Shown: positions 8,696-17,400 of the stretch, piece by piece
How the letters are laid out: the number at the start of each line of letters is the position of its first letter
How positions within the stretch are numbered: position 1 is the first letter of the stretch
NCBI GenBank assembly: GCA_024699055.1
Contig: JAILQG010000096.1
Location: 1 to 44,975 of the forward strand
Length of the DNA stretch: 44,975 nt
Direction: 5' to 3'
Source of the DNA: Bacteroidales bacterium
GTDB lineage: Bacteria; Bacteroidota; Bacteroidia; Bacteroidales; UBA932
Translations under genes and position numbers: made by a program
The notes under the pieces: generated by a model
What the model was told of the DNA's origin: nothing
Seen by the model: the letters and a program-made list of their open reading frames with translations, nothing else
Database searches by the model: none

Positions 8696-9880
8696 ATGCG
8701 CAATCTCACTTCCTTCCTCCATTCCGAAGTCGCCCAGGATGCGGCGCAGGAACCCTTTATCCGGGCAATCGAAGCAATCTCCGGCCCCATTCCGGACGAC
8801 ATCATCTATGTCCGTACCGGCGGTACCGAAGGGCTGTTCAGGGAGCAGTTCTTCAGCGGTGGAAAACTGAGCATCCCGGAGCCTGTCCGTCTCCTGACGA
8901 GCGGAAAGAGCAACTCCCTGGCCGCTTCGATGGAGATACTCTCATTTCTCAGGCGCCATGGACTGAAAGGAGAGATACTGCACGGCAGCCCGGAGTATAT
9001 AGCGGAGAGGATCAAGCATCCCGGGGAAGGGATAAGCGGTGACACTCTGGTGTGCGGGGTGCATCCAGGCAGGATACTTGACGGCGTTAGGCTGGGCGTC
9101 GTGGGAAAACCTTCCGACTGGCTGATTTCCAGCGACGTGGATGCCGCCATGGCAAAAGAAACGCTCGGCCTCGAACTCGTGGAGATACCCATGTCGGAGT
9201 TCCTCACCGCCTGGGCACTTGACCCGAAACTGGAAGTGATGATGCCGCCGCTCAACACGCCCCGTTACGGAAAGCCCATCAGCGAAAACGACCTCGCCGT
9301 TTCGCTCAAGGTCTACGCCGCCCTTCGTGGCCTTATCAGGGACCATTATCTTAACGGGTTGACCCTCAGGTGTTTCGATCTTCTTACCTCGATTCATAAT
9401 ACAGGCTGTATGGGCCTCGCTCTGCTGAACTCGGAAGGTTTTACTGCCACCTGTGAGGGCGATGTTCCGGCCATGATTTCCATGGCGATTGCACGCAAGC
9501 TGTGCGGTTGCCCCGGATTCCAGGCCAACCTTTCCCAGATCAAGGGCGACGACCTTCTTTTCGCCCACTGCACCGTGCCTCTCGGCATGACACGAAGCTG
9601 GGTTTACGACACACACTTCGAGTCCGCAATAGGCGTAGCGGTCCACGGCGAAATCCCCGAAGGTCCTGTGACCGTTTTCAAGCTTTCTCCCGACTTCGAC
9701 AAAGCCTTCATCTTCGAAGGTGAAATAGCCTCCAACGACTATCAGGACAATCTCTGCCGCACACAGATCCATGTACACGCCCCCGGCGCGGCGCCCTATT
9801 TCCTGGCCTCATCCATCGGCAACCACCATATAATAATCCCCGGCCATGTGGCCAGGGATCTCAAAGCCTTGCTGGGGTAG
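8696..9880 (+). CDS. L-fucose/L-arabinose isomerase-fold protein of unknown substrate
   Basis: A 394-residue soluble protein. The second half resembles the C-terminal domain of fucose isomerase-type enzymes: an acidic CEGDVPAMIS segment, a Gly-rich stretch, then LLFAHCTVPLG, positions where the family holds its metal-binding acid and His. The N-terminal half has an alternating strand/helix pattern compatible with the family's Rossmann-like domains. At under 400 residues it is shorter than FucI (about 590) and closer to the short Bacteroidota members usually left unnamed. No sugar kinase, aldolase or transporter sits beside it, so the context gives no substrate. It converges with slyD, 5 bp away. 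Confidence 0.55.
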   Translation: MRNLTSFLHSEVAQDAAQEPFIRAIEAISGPIPDDIIYVRTGGTEGLFREQFFSGGKLSIPEPVRLLTSGKSNSLAASMEILSFLRRHGLKGEILHGSPEYIAERIKHPGEGISGDTLVCGVHPGRILDGVRLGVVGKPSDWLISSDVDAAMAKETLGLELVEIPMSEFLTAWALDPKLEVMMPPLNTPRYGKPISENDLAVSLKVYAALRGLIRDHYLNGLTLRCFDLLTSIHNTGCMGLALLNSEGFTATCEGDVPAMISMAIARKLCGCPGFQANLSQIKGDDLLFAHCTVPLGMTRSWVYDTHFESAIGVAVHGEIPEGPVTVFKLSPDFDKAFIFEGEIASNDYQDNLCRTQIHVHAPGAAPYFLASSIGNHHIIIPGHVARDLKALLG

Positions 9881-9885
9881 GGAAA

Positions 9886-10491
9886 CTACTGCTTGCAGTC
9901 GCAGTCGCCTTCGCAGCCGCAGTCCTTGCCGCCTTCGTGGCAGCACTTGCCTTCTTCGTGGCCTTCTCCGTGGCAGCACCCATGCTCTCCGCCCTCGTTC
10001 TTTTGGCAGCGTCCTTTGCCTTTGCCGCAGCAGTGGCCTTCGCCCGGCTGCGCATCGCGCACGTCGACGACTTCTCCCGTGAAATGAAGGGTTTTCCCGG
10101 CCATAGGATGGTTGAAATCCATGGTGACGCTGTCCGGACCCACGGCAGCTACAGTTCCGCGTACCACGTTGCCGGCATTGTCGAGCATGGGAACGATTGC
10201 GCCTACCTGCAGGAACTGCTCCTGTAGCACGCCGTTAGCCATGAAAGCCGTCTTGGGGATGTCGAATTTGTATTCCAGCTTGTACTCTCCGTAGCCTTCG
10301 GCCGGGCTGAGGGTGAACTCGAATTTGTCTCCGGGCTCCTTGCCTTCCACTTCCTGTTCGAAGCGGGGAAGGAGCATTCCGGCTCCGTGGGTGTACTGAA
10401 GGGGATTGTCCCTGCCTGCCTGGTCCGCGATTTTGCCCTCCACTTCCAACTGGTAGGCCAGCGATACCGCTTTGTTCTTTTCGATCTTCAT
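9886..10491 (-). CDS. slyD: FKBP-type peptidyl-prolyl isomerase, SlyD family, with His/Cys-rich tail
   Basis: A 201-residue cytoplasmic protein. Residues 1-145 form an FKBP domain with the inserted chaperone flap; the family hallmark DFNHPMAGKTLHF is present. Residues from about 153 form a disordered metal-binding tail with eleven Cys and five His (for example GHCC, GCCHGEGH, KCCHE, CGCEGDCDC). In other bacteria SlyD folds nascent proteins and stores nickel for hydrogenase or urease maturation; metal binding is thus expected here. It is the last gene of the tldD-tldE operon, 20 bp after tldE. Confidence 0.92.
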   Translation of the reverse strand: MKIEKNKAVSLAYQLEVEGKIADQAGRDNPLQYTHGAGMLLPRFEQEVEGKEPGDKFEFTLSPAEGYGEYKLEYKFDIPKTAFMANGVLQEQFLQVGAIVPMLDNAGNVVRGTVAAVGPDSVTMDFNHPMAGKTLHFTGEVVDVRDAQPGEGHCCGKGKGRCQKNEGGEHGCCHGEGHEEGKCCHEGGKDCGCEGDCDCKQ

Positions 10492-10511
10492 AAGTATTGA
10501 TTTTTAATTGA

Positions 10512-11972
10512 TTATTCTCCGCTGAAATCCACGTCCCGGAAGGCCAGGGTGGGTATGAGTTTGCCCTTGCACGGGCGAGAGTCGTCGCCGGCCGCGATTA
10601 GCCCCTGCCACAACTGCAGGAAGTTGCCGGTTATAAGCATTCCGCTCACGGGGCGCACAATCTTACCCTCCCTGAACTCGAATCCTTCGATGCCGTAGGA
10701 GAAGTCGCCCGTGGCGATGTTTGAGTTGCCGCCGTTGAAATCAGTCACCAGTATGCCTTCATTACATAGCTGAAGAATCTCATCGCGGCCGAATGGGAGT
10801 CTGTCGGAGGCGGCGGACCCCCGAAAACCTGTGCCACCCTCGGCGCCATAAGAGGGGGAACCGTAAGCGCAGCGCACGGTGGGGTCGAGCGGAGCGAGAC
10901 GGTTTTCGGGGGTCTGACCGCCTCCGCAAAAGGGTAGTAGATAAGGCCGCGTGGCTTCTTCCTGCGTCGGCGCCATGCCGAGTTTGTTGGCCATATAAGT
11001 ATTGAGGAAATACTCCTTTACGACTCCGTTCTCGATTATGGGCCGTTCGCGTGTGGCGATGCCTTCGGAATCGAAAAGCCTGCTGCCGTTCTCGCCGTGG
11101 CGGTGCGGACAGTCGAGCAGGGTCATCCCGTCAGGGAAGACTTTCTTTCCGAGGCAATCCTGCAGGAAGGAGTTCTGCTGCTGAAGGTTGTAGCCTCCGA
11201 GGGCTGCCAGGATGGGGGAGACTGCCTTGTAGGAGATCTCGCTGTCGAGCACCAGGGTGCGCCTGCCTCCGGGGATGCTGCGCGATCCTATCTGGGCGAC
11301 GGCCGTTTCGAGGGCCCGGCGCCCTATCGCAGCCACGTCGAGGTCGCGGAGATGCACGCACGAATCCCACCAGTAGCCGCTGTATTTGCGGTGCCGCGAG
11401 TCTTCAATCGTAACTTCCACTCCGTAGGAGAAGCAGGTCTCCCGGTGGAAAGCGTCGAGTCCGCCGCTGTCGACGGTATAATTGTACTCGAGGGTGTCGG
11501 AATATTCTCCTTCCTCGGAAATGAGCTTCCAACCCTTGCCCTTCGACGGCCAGACGCTTGCCTGCATGGCGAGCCCCCGCCGTTTTTCCGGGGAGATGTC
11601 CTCGTAGGCGGGGTCGTAAAGATCCAGCTCGTCGCCGGTGAGCGCGTTCTTCACCTGACGCTCCGGCGAAGGCAGGTCGCGGCAGGGGTCGGGGGCGAGC
11701 ATGCGGACGGTCCGGACGGCCTCGGAAATGAACTTCCGTAGCGACTCTTCATCCAGCCTGTTGGTGGAGAAGGCCCCGAAACGGCCGTCGGCGAATATGG
11801 ATATCTCCAGGCTGCGGTCGAGACATGCTGTTACCTTGTCCACCCCGCCGTCAAGGCTGGCTACGAGGTCCATGGCGCTGCCGGAGAGGTTTACGCGCAC
11901 TTTCTGCGCCCCGGCCTCGAGGGCCATGGCCATGCAGCGGCGGGTTATGTCCTTTTCGAAACGGCTCAGCAT
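10512..11972 (-). CDS. tldE: TldE/PmbA-family protease subunit with an in-frame palindromic insertion
   Basis: A 486-residue partner of the adjacent TldD. In characterised bacteria TldD and TldE form a heterodimeric zinc protease that unfolds and degrades small peptides and matures peptide antibiotics; TldE lacks the zinc motif, and none is seen here. The C-terminal signature EGILVTDFNGGNSN and ATGDFSYGIEGFEF is intact. Residues 350-389 are encoded by a palindromic repeat (10806-10925) sitting between the conserved YLLPF and RDEILQLCNEG segments; this low-complexity stretch is not expected in the family and keeps the frame open. The gene abuts tldD directly (stop of tldD at 11973). Confidence 0.85.
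   Translation of the reverse strand: MLSRFEKDITRRCMAMALEAGAQKVRVNLSGSAMDLVASLDGGVDKVTACLDRSLEISIFADGRFGAFSTNRLDEESLRKFISEAVRTVRMLAPDPCRDLPSPERQVKNALTGDELDLYDPAYEDISPEKRRGLAMQASVWPSKGKGWKLISEEGEYSDTLEYNYTVDSGGLDAFHRETCFSYGVEVTIEDSRHRKYSGYWWDSCVHLRDLDVAAIGRRALETAVAQIGSRSIPGGRRTLVLDSEISYKAVSPILAALGGYNLQQQNSFLQDCLGKKVFPDGMTLLDCPHRHGENGSRLFDSEGIATRERPIIENGVVKEYFLNTYMANKLGMAPTQEEATRPYLLPFCGGGQTPENRLAPLDPTVRCAYGSPSYGAEGGTGFRGSAASDRLPFGRDEILQLCNEGILVTDFNGGNSNIATGDFSYGIEGFEFREGKIVRPVSGMLITGNFLQLWQGLIAAGDDSRPCKGKLIPTLAFRDVDFSGE
10806..10925. repeat. Palindromic repeat element inserted in tldE
   Basis: A 120-bp element bounded by imperfect inverted arms: 10806-10829 and 10901-10925, matching at about 23 of 25 positions when one is reverse-complemented. 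A smaller nested dyad (ACCGT ... ACGGT, around 10860-10880) lies inside. Its length is divisible by three and it adds 40 codons to tldE without a stop. Twenty bases at 10827-10846 recur exactly, in the opposite orientation, in tldD (13066-13085). It resembles in behaviour the coding-sequence-invading palindromic elements known from Rickettsia, but shares no ancestry that I can show. Confidence 0.7.
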
Positions 11973-13406
11973 CTATTCTCCTCCTACTGTCAGTTTACAC
12001 ACCAGCACGCTGGGGATGCCGCAGCTCACGGGAGCGCTCTGCTCCTTGCCGCAGGTCCAGGTGGCGTCGTCTATGCGGAGGTCTCCAGCAACAGCTTCTA
12101 TGTCGGCGAGGGCGCGGGGGCCGTTTCCTATTATGTTGATGTCCTTTACAGGCATGTCGAGACGGCCGTTCTCTATGGTCCAGCCGGCCTTGACGTAGAA
12201 GGTGAAGTCGCCTTCGCCTATCTTAACCTGCCCGTTCGAGAATTCCTTCACGAAGATGCCCCTGCGGACGCTGCCGATAAGGTCTTCAAGGGTGCCGTCC
12301 GTTCCGCTCTCCATATAGGTGCAGCGCATGCGGGGAATGGGGTTGTAGCGGAACGACTCCCTGCGGCCGTTGCCGGTGGGGAAGACTCCGTAATACCGGG
12401 CGGAGATGCGGTCGTGCAGGTAGCTCTCGAGCACGCCGTCGCGCACCATGTATGTCTTCTGCCCGGGCACTCCCTCGTCGTCGAAGTTGAGGGATCCGCG
12501 GTTGCCGGGAATGGTGGCGTCGTCGAGGATGTTTATGCCTTTCTTCGCGACCCGCTTGCCCACTTTGTCCGAAAAGACGCTCTGGCCTTTGCGGTTGAAG
12601 TCGGCCTCGAAGGCATGGCCCATGGCCTCATGGAGAAGGATTCCGGAGGCGCCGGCGGCCATTACCACCGGCATCACGCCTCCCTTGGGCCTGCGGGCCT
12701 CGAACCTTGCGTCCAGGCCGTCCACGGCCATGTCGGCCAGCTCTTCGATGAGAGCGTCGCTTATCATTTCGGCTCCGGAGCGGAAACTGCGGGAGACTGT
12801 CTTGTTCTCGATGCGATCGCCCTGCTGGAATACCACTGTCGCCATGAGGGCACCCATGGGGCGGGTGTCGCAGCAGAGTTCGTCCAGCGAGTTGTACATC
12901 ATTATTTCGCTGGTCTGGCTGCTCAGCATCGCGATTACGCGAATTACCCTGGAGTCGCGGGAGCGTATGGCGGAGTCGAGCCTGCGAAGCACCGGCACTC
13001 CGTCCGCCGCGCTGGTTTCCCGCCAATCGATTTTTGCCGCATAGAAACGGTTTGACGGCAGTCTTGCGCCGAGGGTGGCACAGGTTTCGGAGGAACGACT
13101 GCCTCCAGCACTTGAATCAGCTATCGCGGCGGCGGCTTTTGCGGCCTGCAGCAACTCGGGGTAGGCAGTAGTCTCCGCGTAAGCGTATCCCGTCTTTTCG
13201 CCCGAGAGAACGCGAATGCCGCAGCCGAAGTCCTCGTGCGAGCCTCCGGAGTTCACCTCGCCGTCGCGAAGGACAAGGTCGGAAGTGACCGTATATTCGA
13301 AAAAAAGGTCGCACCACGAACCGCCGGTGCGGAGCCCCTCCGCCACAAGTGTGCGCAGTTGCTCCCCGCTTACGGAAAACAGTTCCAGGAACCTATTCGG
13401 CTTCAT
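11973..13406 (-). CDS. tldD: TldD-family zinc metalloprotease subunit
   Basis: A 477-residue protein with the TldD zinc motif LLHEAMGHAFEAD (HExxxH type) and the following conserved block NRKGQSVFSDKVGKRV, then NFDDEGVPGQKT. This is the catalytic subunit of the TldD/TldE protease. Residues 101-114 (GGSRSSETCATLGA) are encoded by a half copy of the repeat found in tldE. The 5' end overlaps the upstream zeta-toxin-like gene by 14 bp, and the stop abuts tldE, so the three genes are tightly coupled. Confidence 0.92.
   Translation of the reverse strand: MKPNRFLELFSVSGEQLRTLVAEGLRTGGSWCDLFFEYTVTSDLVLRDGEVNSGGSHEDFGCGIRVLSGEKTGYAYAETTAYPELLQAAKAAAAIADSSAGGSRSSETCATLGARLPSNRFYAAKIDWRETSAADGVPVLRRLDSAIRSRDSRVIRVIAMLSSQTSEIMMYNSLDELCCDTRPMGALMATVVFQQGDRIENKTVSRSFRSGAEMISDALIEELADMAVDGLDARFEARRPKGGVMPVVMAAGASGILLHEAMGHAFEADFNRKGQSVFSDKVGKRVAKKGINILDDATIPGNRGSLNFDDEGVPGQKTYMVRDGVLESYLHDRISARYYGVFPTGNGRRESFRYNPIPRMRCTYMESGTDGTLEDLIGSVRRGIFVKEFSNGQVKIGEGDFTFYVKAGWTIENGRLDMPVKDINIIGNGPRALADIEAVAGDLRIDDATWTCGKEQSAPVSCGIPSVLVCKLTVGGE
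13066..13106. repeat. Half copy of the tldE palindromic repeat, inside tldD
   Basis: The first 20 bases equal the reverse complement of 10827-10846 exactly, and the next 21 bases remain similar, ending in the same GCCTCC as the arm of the tldE element. The orientation relative to the reading frame is opposite to that in tldE, and a different frame is translated. Only one arm plus neighbouring bases is present. Confidence 0.65.
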
Positions 13407-13977
13407 CGGGATAGACTATGCTGCGGATGTACCTGTACTTCTCGTCATCCTTGATGAAAGTGCCGAGGCTGCTCCCTTCAGCAACCACCCTGAACGGGCT
13501 CGTGGAATTGTCGGCCAGCAGCCAGCGGTCGCAAATCGGGGCGTAAGTCTCGAAGAAGTAGCGAAGCCCCATCTCGTATCGCCTGCGTATGACGTTCTCG
13601 GGGATGTTGTGGCCGCCCGTCATCACGCGGTTGCGGACGCGTTGGATGGCCAGTTCCGGCGAATTGAGCCAGAAATAGAGTATGGTAACCGTGTATCCGG
13701 CCTCCTTTGCCGTATGGATTATTCCCACAAGGGAACGGGTGGCCAGAGTGGTTTCTATGCTGAAGTCTTCGTTGCGCTCGAGCAGGTAGTTGATTTTCAT
13801 GAGCATGTAGCGCCCGGCAGCGACAGAGGCCTCAGCCGGATTGAAAGGAGACAGCCCCTTTGCGAACTCGTCGGAGTTCACGAACTGGGAGCACTCCAGC
13901 ATCTCCGGCAGCAGGGTGTAGGAAGCGGTGGTCTTGCCGCTCCCGTTACAGCCGGAAAGAATGTACATGCGTGGCAT
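13393..13977 (-). CDS. Zeta-toxin-like P-loop kinase
   Basis: A 194-residue protein with a Walker A motif GCNGSGKTT at residues 9-17, a conserved NSDEFAKGLSPFNP block and FSIETTLAT, which mark the zeta-toxin/UDP-GlcNAc kinase branch common in Bacteroidota. Classical zeta toxins phosphorylate UDP-N-acetylglucosamine and poison wall synthesis; chromosomal stand-alone members may phosphorylate something else. No epsilon-type antitoxin lies beside it. It directly follows the TIGR02757 gene (start at 13977, stop of the upstream gene at 13978) and overlaps tldD by 14 bp, so it is embedded in a housekeeping operon. Confidence 0.8.
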   Translation of the reverse strand: MPRMYILSGCNGSGKTTASYTLLPEMLECSQFVNSDEFAKGLSPFNPAEASVAAGRYMLMKINYLLERNEDFSIETTLATRSLVGIIHTAKEAGYTVTILYFWLNSPELAIQRVRNRVMTGGHNIPENVIRRRYEMGLRYFFETYAPICDRWLLADNSTSPFRVVAEGSSLGTFIKDDEKYRYIRSIVYPDEAE

Positions 13978-14715
13978 TTACCTGCCTGAATTGACTCCGT
14001 ATCCGAAAAGTGCGAAATCACCCTTCACGGGGTCGTCCGGGAAGAGTTCGCGGAAAGAATCGGTTATCTCCACAGCCGTGGCGAAATCCTTGCTGCGGCG
14101 CTTGCATAGCCCGAGGGCTTCCGCCTGGGTATACACGTGGACGTCGAGCGGAATCACCAGGTCGCGCGGGTCGGAATCCTTCCACAGGCCCAGGTCCACC
14201 TTGCCGTCGCGGCGAACCATCCAGCGGCGCATCATCCAGATTTTCTTGTTGGCGGCCTTGGGATCCTTCTTCTGGCCGAAAACCTGGGTGCGCATCTCCG
14301 CGGCGGAGAGTTTCTCAAGGGAGTCGCAGGAAGAGTAGAACTCCTTGAGGCGTTTGCAGATGGCGGCGACTTCGCTCCATTTGACCGTACGGTGTATGGA
14401 TGCCGAGTCGTGCCTGTAGCTGCCTGCCATAACGTAGTCGTAAGGGCGCCAGAGCATCTCGTCGAAGAGACGGCTGCAGTCGCGCACTATCATGGCCCTG
14501 CGGCCCCAGGCGAAATGCGCCGCGAAAACGGCCGCTATCTCGACATCCTGCAGCGACGGCCTCCATTCGCCCCCCTCGAAGCCGAGGGTGGGCTGTATGG
14601 TGGTCATCTGAAGGGCGAACCTCCGGGGGAAGGCTATAGGATCCTCGGCGAAATACCGGGGATTGTTGTAGCGTTCCGCCCAGGCGCGCAGTTTTTCGGC
14701 TAAGAGTTCATCCAT
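13978..14715 (-). CDS. TIGR02757 family protein (DUF2400)
   Basis: A 245-residue soluble protein matching the Bacteroidota-wide TIGR02757 family, with the N-terminal NNPRYFAEDPIAFPRRF and the block AAHFAWGRRAMIVRDC. The family has a helix-rich fold reminiscent of DNA glycosylases (C-terminal DVHVYTQAEALGL resembles an HhH-type region), but no activity is established. It starts 3 bp after the POT transporter stop and abuts the zeta-toxin-like gene. Confidence 0.85.
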   Translation of the reverse strand: MDELLAEKLRAWAERYNNPRYFAEDPIAFPRRFALQMTTIQPTLGFEGGEWRPSLQDVEIAAVFAAHFAWGRRAMIVRDCSRLFDEMLWRPYDYVMAGSYRHDSASIHRTVKWSEVAAICKRLKEFYSSCDSLEKLSAAEMRTQVFGQKKDPKAANKKIWMMRRWMVRRDGKVDLGLWKDSDPRDLVIPLDVHVYTQAEALGLCKRRSKDFATAVEITDSFRELFPDDPVKGDFALFGYGVNSGR

Positions 14716-14718
14716 GGC

Positions 14719-16386
14719 TTATTCCGCCGTGGCGGCTTCAATCTTCTTAAGCATTGCGTACATGATGCCCGCGGCGATGAGGCAGAGGCCCATCAGCAAC
14801 GCCCAGTTGGCCCAGAGCGGAACCTTCTCCCAGAGGAGTCCGGGGATGGAGCTGAGGTAGTTGCCCACCGCAGTTGCGGCGAACCAGAGGCCCATCATGA
14901 GGCCCTTGACCTTGGGCGGAGCGACCTTCGATACGAAGGAGATGCCCATGGGGCTGAGAAGCAGTTCGGCGAAGGTGAGGGTAAGATAGGTTCCCATCAG
15001 CCACTGCGGAATCACAGGATCGGGGGAAACGGTGCCCTGGATGGAGGCGGGGGAGGGCTGGCCTACGGAGGCGAGTATCATGATGAGGTAACCAGCGGCG
15101 GCTACGAGCATGCCGAGTGCAATCTTCCTGGGCGCCGAGGGCTCCTTGCCTTTCTTCGCGAGACTGCTGAAGAGGGCCATGGACACCGGGGTGAGGGCGA
15201 CCACGAAGAAGGGATTGAACTGCTGGAAAAGCTGGGGCTGGATGTCCAGCGGGCTGGGAAGTCCGCGGTAGATGGCCCATGCTCCGCACCAGAGTGCGCC
15301 GGTCACCACGCCGTTTATCAGCTTGCCCTGGGTCTTTTCGCTCTGGAAGATGCCGAAGAGGGTATAGATGCTGACGGCAATCAGGGCGAGCGCCCAGATG
15401 TTGAATCCTATGCGGCTCCATCCTTCGGCTATGGGCTGGGTGTAGTCGCGCGCGAACCACGTCAGGGACTGACCGTTCTGGTGGAAGGCCATCCAGAAGA
15501 AGATGACGACGGCGAACACCATGATGAGGGCGGTGATGCGGTCCTTCTCCTGCTTGGGAGTGAGTTCCTGAACGGGAGCGTTGGTGGCCTTGGCCTGCTT
15601 GGCGTTCACGTCGGCATGCTTGAACCATGCGCGGAAACCGAAGTAGATGGCCATCGAGACGATGAGCGAGATGCACGCCACCGCGAAGCCCATGTTATAG
15701 GAAGATGAAAGATGCTCGATGTAGTACTGGCTGAAGGTGCCGAGGTCCGGAGCGCTGTAGCCCGGCATCTGGGATGCGAGCGAGCCGAGTTTGTCGGCGT
15801 TCTCCGGGGTGATCGTGCCGGCAAGGAACTGGTGCGCCAAGGCGGGGATGTCGGCCTTGTAGATGAGGCCGGCCTTGGCGAGGAAGCGGTTGGTTATTGC
15901 CGTGGCCGCGCTGGGGGCGAACATCGCGCCTATGTTGATTGCCATGTAGAAGAGGCTGAAGGCAGAGTCGCGCCGCGAGGCGTATTTGGGATCGTCGTAC
16001 AGGTTGCCTACCATCACCTGGAGGTTGCCCTTGAAGAGGCCCGTGCCCACGCTGATGAGAAGCAGGGCGCCTATCATGAGCACTATGCCGAGGGTGTTTG
16101 CGGCCGTCGGGATGGACAGGCAGGCGTAGCCCGCGAACATCACCACCACGCCGGTGACCACGCACTTGCCGTAACCTATGCGGTCGGCGAGTATGCCTCC
16201 GAGAACGGGCATGAAGTATACCAGGGCCAGGAAAATTGCGTAAATGGTGCTTGCCAGGGCGCCTCCGAAGCCGAACTTGGCCTGCAGGAAGAGCATGAAG
16301 ATGGCGAGCATGGTGTAGTAGCCGAAGCGCTCGCCGGTGTTTGCGAGTGCGAGGGCGTAGAGACCTTTCGGTTGGTTCTTGAACAT
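14719..16386 (-). CDS. Proton-dependent oligopeptide transporter (POT/PTR family)
   Basis: A 555-residue inner-membrane protein with about 14 hydrophobic segments. I chose the ATG at 16386 (MFKNQPKG) because the family begins there and a -7 box lies within the longer frame that opens at 16485. Motifs are NTGERFGYY in helix 1 (the POT ExxERFxYY motif with the first Glu replaced by Asn) and the PTR2 signature around FSLFYMAINIGAMFAP. Members import di- and tripeptides with protons. It heads a six-gene operon ending at slyD; two other products, TldD and TldE, are peptide proteases, so peptide use is a plausible theme. Confidence 0.88.
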   Translation of the reverse strand: MFKNQPKGLYALALANTGERFGYYTMLAIFMLFLQAKFGFGGALASTIYAIFLALVYFMPVLGGILADRIGYGKCVVTGVVVMFAGYACLSIPTAANTLGIVLMIGALLLISVGTGLFKGNLQVMVGNLYDDPKYASRRDSAFSLFYMAINIGAMFAPSAATAITNRFLAKAGLIYKADIPALAHQFLAGTITPENADKLGSLASQMPGYSAPDLGTFSQYYIEHLSSSYNMGFAVACISLIVSMAIYFGFRAWFKHADVNAKQAKATNAPVQELTPKQEKDRITALIMVFAVVIFFWMAFHQNGQSLTWFARDYTQPIAEGWSRIGFNIWALALIAVSIYTLFGIFQSEKTQGKLINGVVTGALWCGAWAIYRGLPSPLDIQPQLFQQFNPFFVVALTPVSMALFSSLAKKGKEPSAPRKIALGMLVAAAGYLIMILASVGQPSPASIQGTVSPDPVIPQWLMGTYLTLTFAELLLSPMGISFVSKVAPPKVKGLMMGLWFAATAVGNYLSSIPGLLWEKVPLWANWALLMGLCLIAAGIMYAMLKKIEAATAE

Positions 16387-16418
16387 CGTTATAATGGTTT
16401 GATTGTTTTCCTCATCTA

Positions 16419-16426
16419 CAAATATA
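16419..16426 (-). promoter_or_regulatory. -7 box for the POT-tldD-slyD operon
   Basis: TATATTTG on the minus strand matches TAnnTTTG, 32 nt before the ATG at 16386. This one leaves a normal short leader. Confidence 0.5.
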
Positions 16427-16449
16427 GCAAACATTTCGCTAAAAAAGAT

Positions 16450-16457
16450 TACCTTTG
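16450..16457 (+). promoter_or_regulatory. -7 box for the LpxL-like operon
   Basis: TACCTTTG matches the consensus and ends 6 nt before the ATG at 16464, a near-leaderless arrangement. Confidence 0.5.
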
Positions 16458-16463
16458 TAATGT

Positions 16464-17393
16464 ATGACCCAAGAGAAGAGATCATTCGGCGCCGCGCTGG
16501 CTGAGATACTCGCCGCCCCGCTGGCAGCCCTCCCGCTTGGCTTCCATCTGGCGATGGGGCGTTTCCTGGGCTGGTTCATGCGCTGCGTAATTCGTTACCG
16601 CACCGAGGAGGTCTACATCAACCTCTCGCGCAGTTTCCCCGAGAAGAAATATAAGGAAATCAAGAAGATAGCGAAGCAGTTCTACCGCCATTTCGGCGAG
16701 ATATTCGGAGAGGCGGTCTGGTTCGGCGGATGCCGCGGCGAAAGGGGAGTCAGACGTCTTCACAGGCAGCATATCGTGGAAGTGCTCAACCCCGAGGTCT
16801 TCAACGAAGTGCTTGCCGCACGCGACAATATGCTGGTACTCAGCAGCCATTGCGGCAACTGGGAACTGCTCGGGGGCTGGTTCAATTACAACTACACCGA
16901 CACTCCATTCGACGGCGACGAGTCCATCATCGGGGTCGTCTACCGCCAGCTCCACAGCAAGGTCTGGGACCGTTTCATGGAGGACAACCGCTGCGCTCCC
17001 ATCAGGCATACCGGCTTCGACGGATACCTGGAGTCCGCCAAGGTCTTCCGCTTCGCCATCACCCACCGCCGCGAGAAGTACATATACATCTTCCCGACGG
17101 ACCAGTACCCCTACGGCATCGCCACCAAGCACGACATTGGCGAGTTCCTGCACCAGAGGACCCTCGCTATGACCGGAGGCACCGCCCTGGCCTGCAAGTT
17201 CGGCATGAGCGTGAGCTATCTCCGCTGGAAAAAGGTATCCGGAGGCCGTTATCAGGTGGAACTCGTTCCCATCTGCATAGACCCGACCGGGGAGACTCCG
17301 GAAGGCCTCATGCGCAAATACTACGACCTGCTCGAGCAGGACATCAAGGAACAACCATGGAACTATCTGTGGACCCACCGCAGATGGAAATGA
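16464..17393 (+). CDS. Lipid A biosynthesis acyltransferase, LpxL/HtrB family
   Basis: A 309-residue inner-membrane-associated enzyme. After an N-terminal hydrophobic helix (about residues 10-45) it has the catalytic HX4E motif HCGNWELLGG (about residue 130) and the later block GVVYRQLHSKVWDRF, typical of late lipid A acyltransferases that transfer a fatty acyl chain to Kdo-lipid A or its precursor. It starts a plus-strand operon with a DUF4831 protein and PepD. Confidence 0.87.
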   Translation: MTQEKRSFGAALAEILAAPLAALPLGFHLAMGRFLGWFMRCVIRYRTEEVYINLSRSFPEKKYKEIKKIAKQFYRHFGEIFGEAVWFGGCRGERGVRRLHRQHIVEVLNPEVFNEVLAARDNMLVLSSHCGNWELLGGWFNYNYTDTPFDGDESIIGVVYRQLHSKVWDRFMEDNRCAPIRHTGFDGYLESAKVFRFAITHRREKYIYIFPTDQYPYGIATKHDIGEFLHQRTLAMTGGTALACKFGMSVSYLRWKKVSGGRYQVELVPICIDPTGETPEGLMRKYYDLLEQDIKEQPWNYLWTHRRWK

Positions 17394-17400
17394 TATGATT

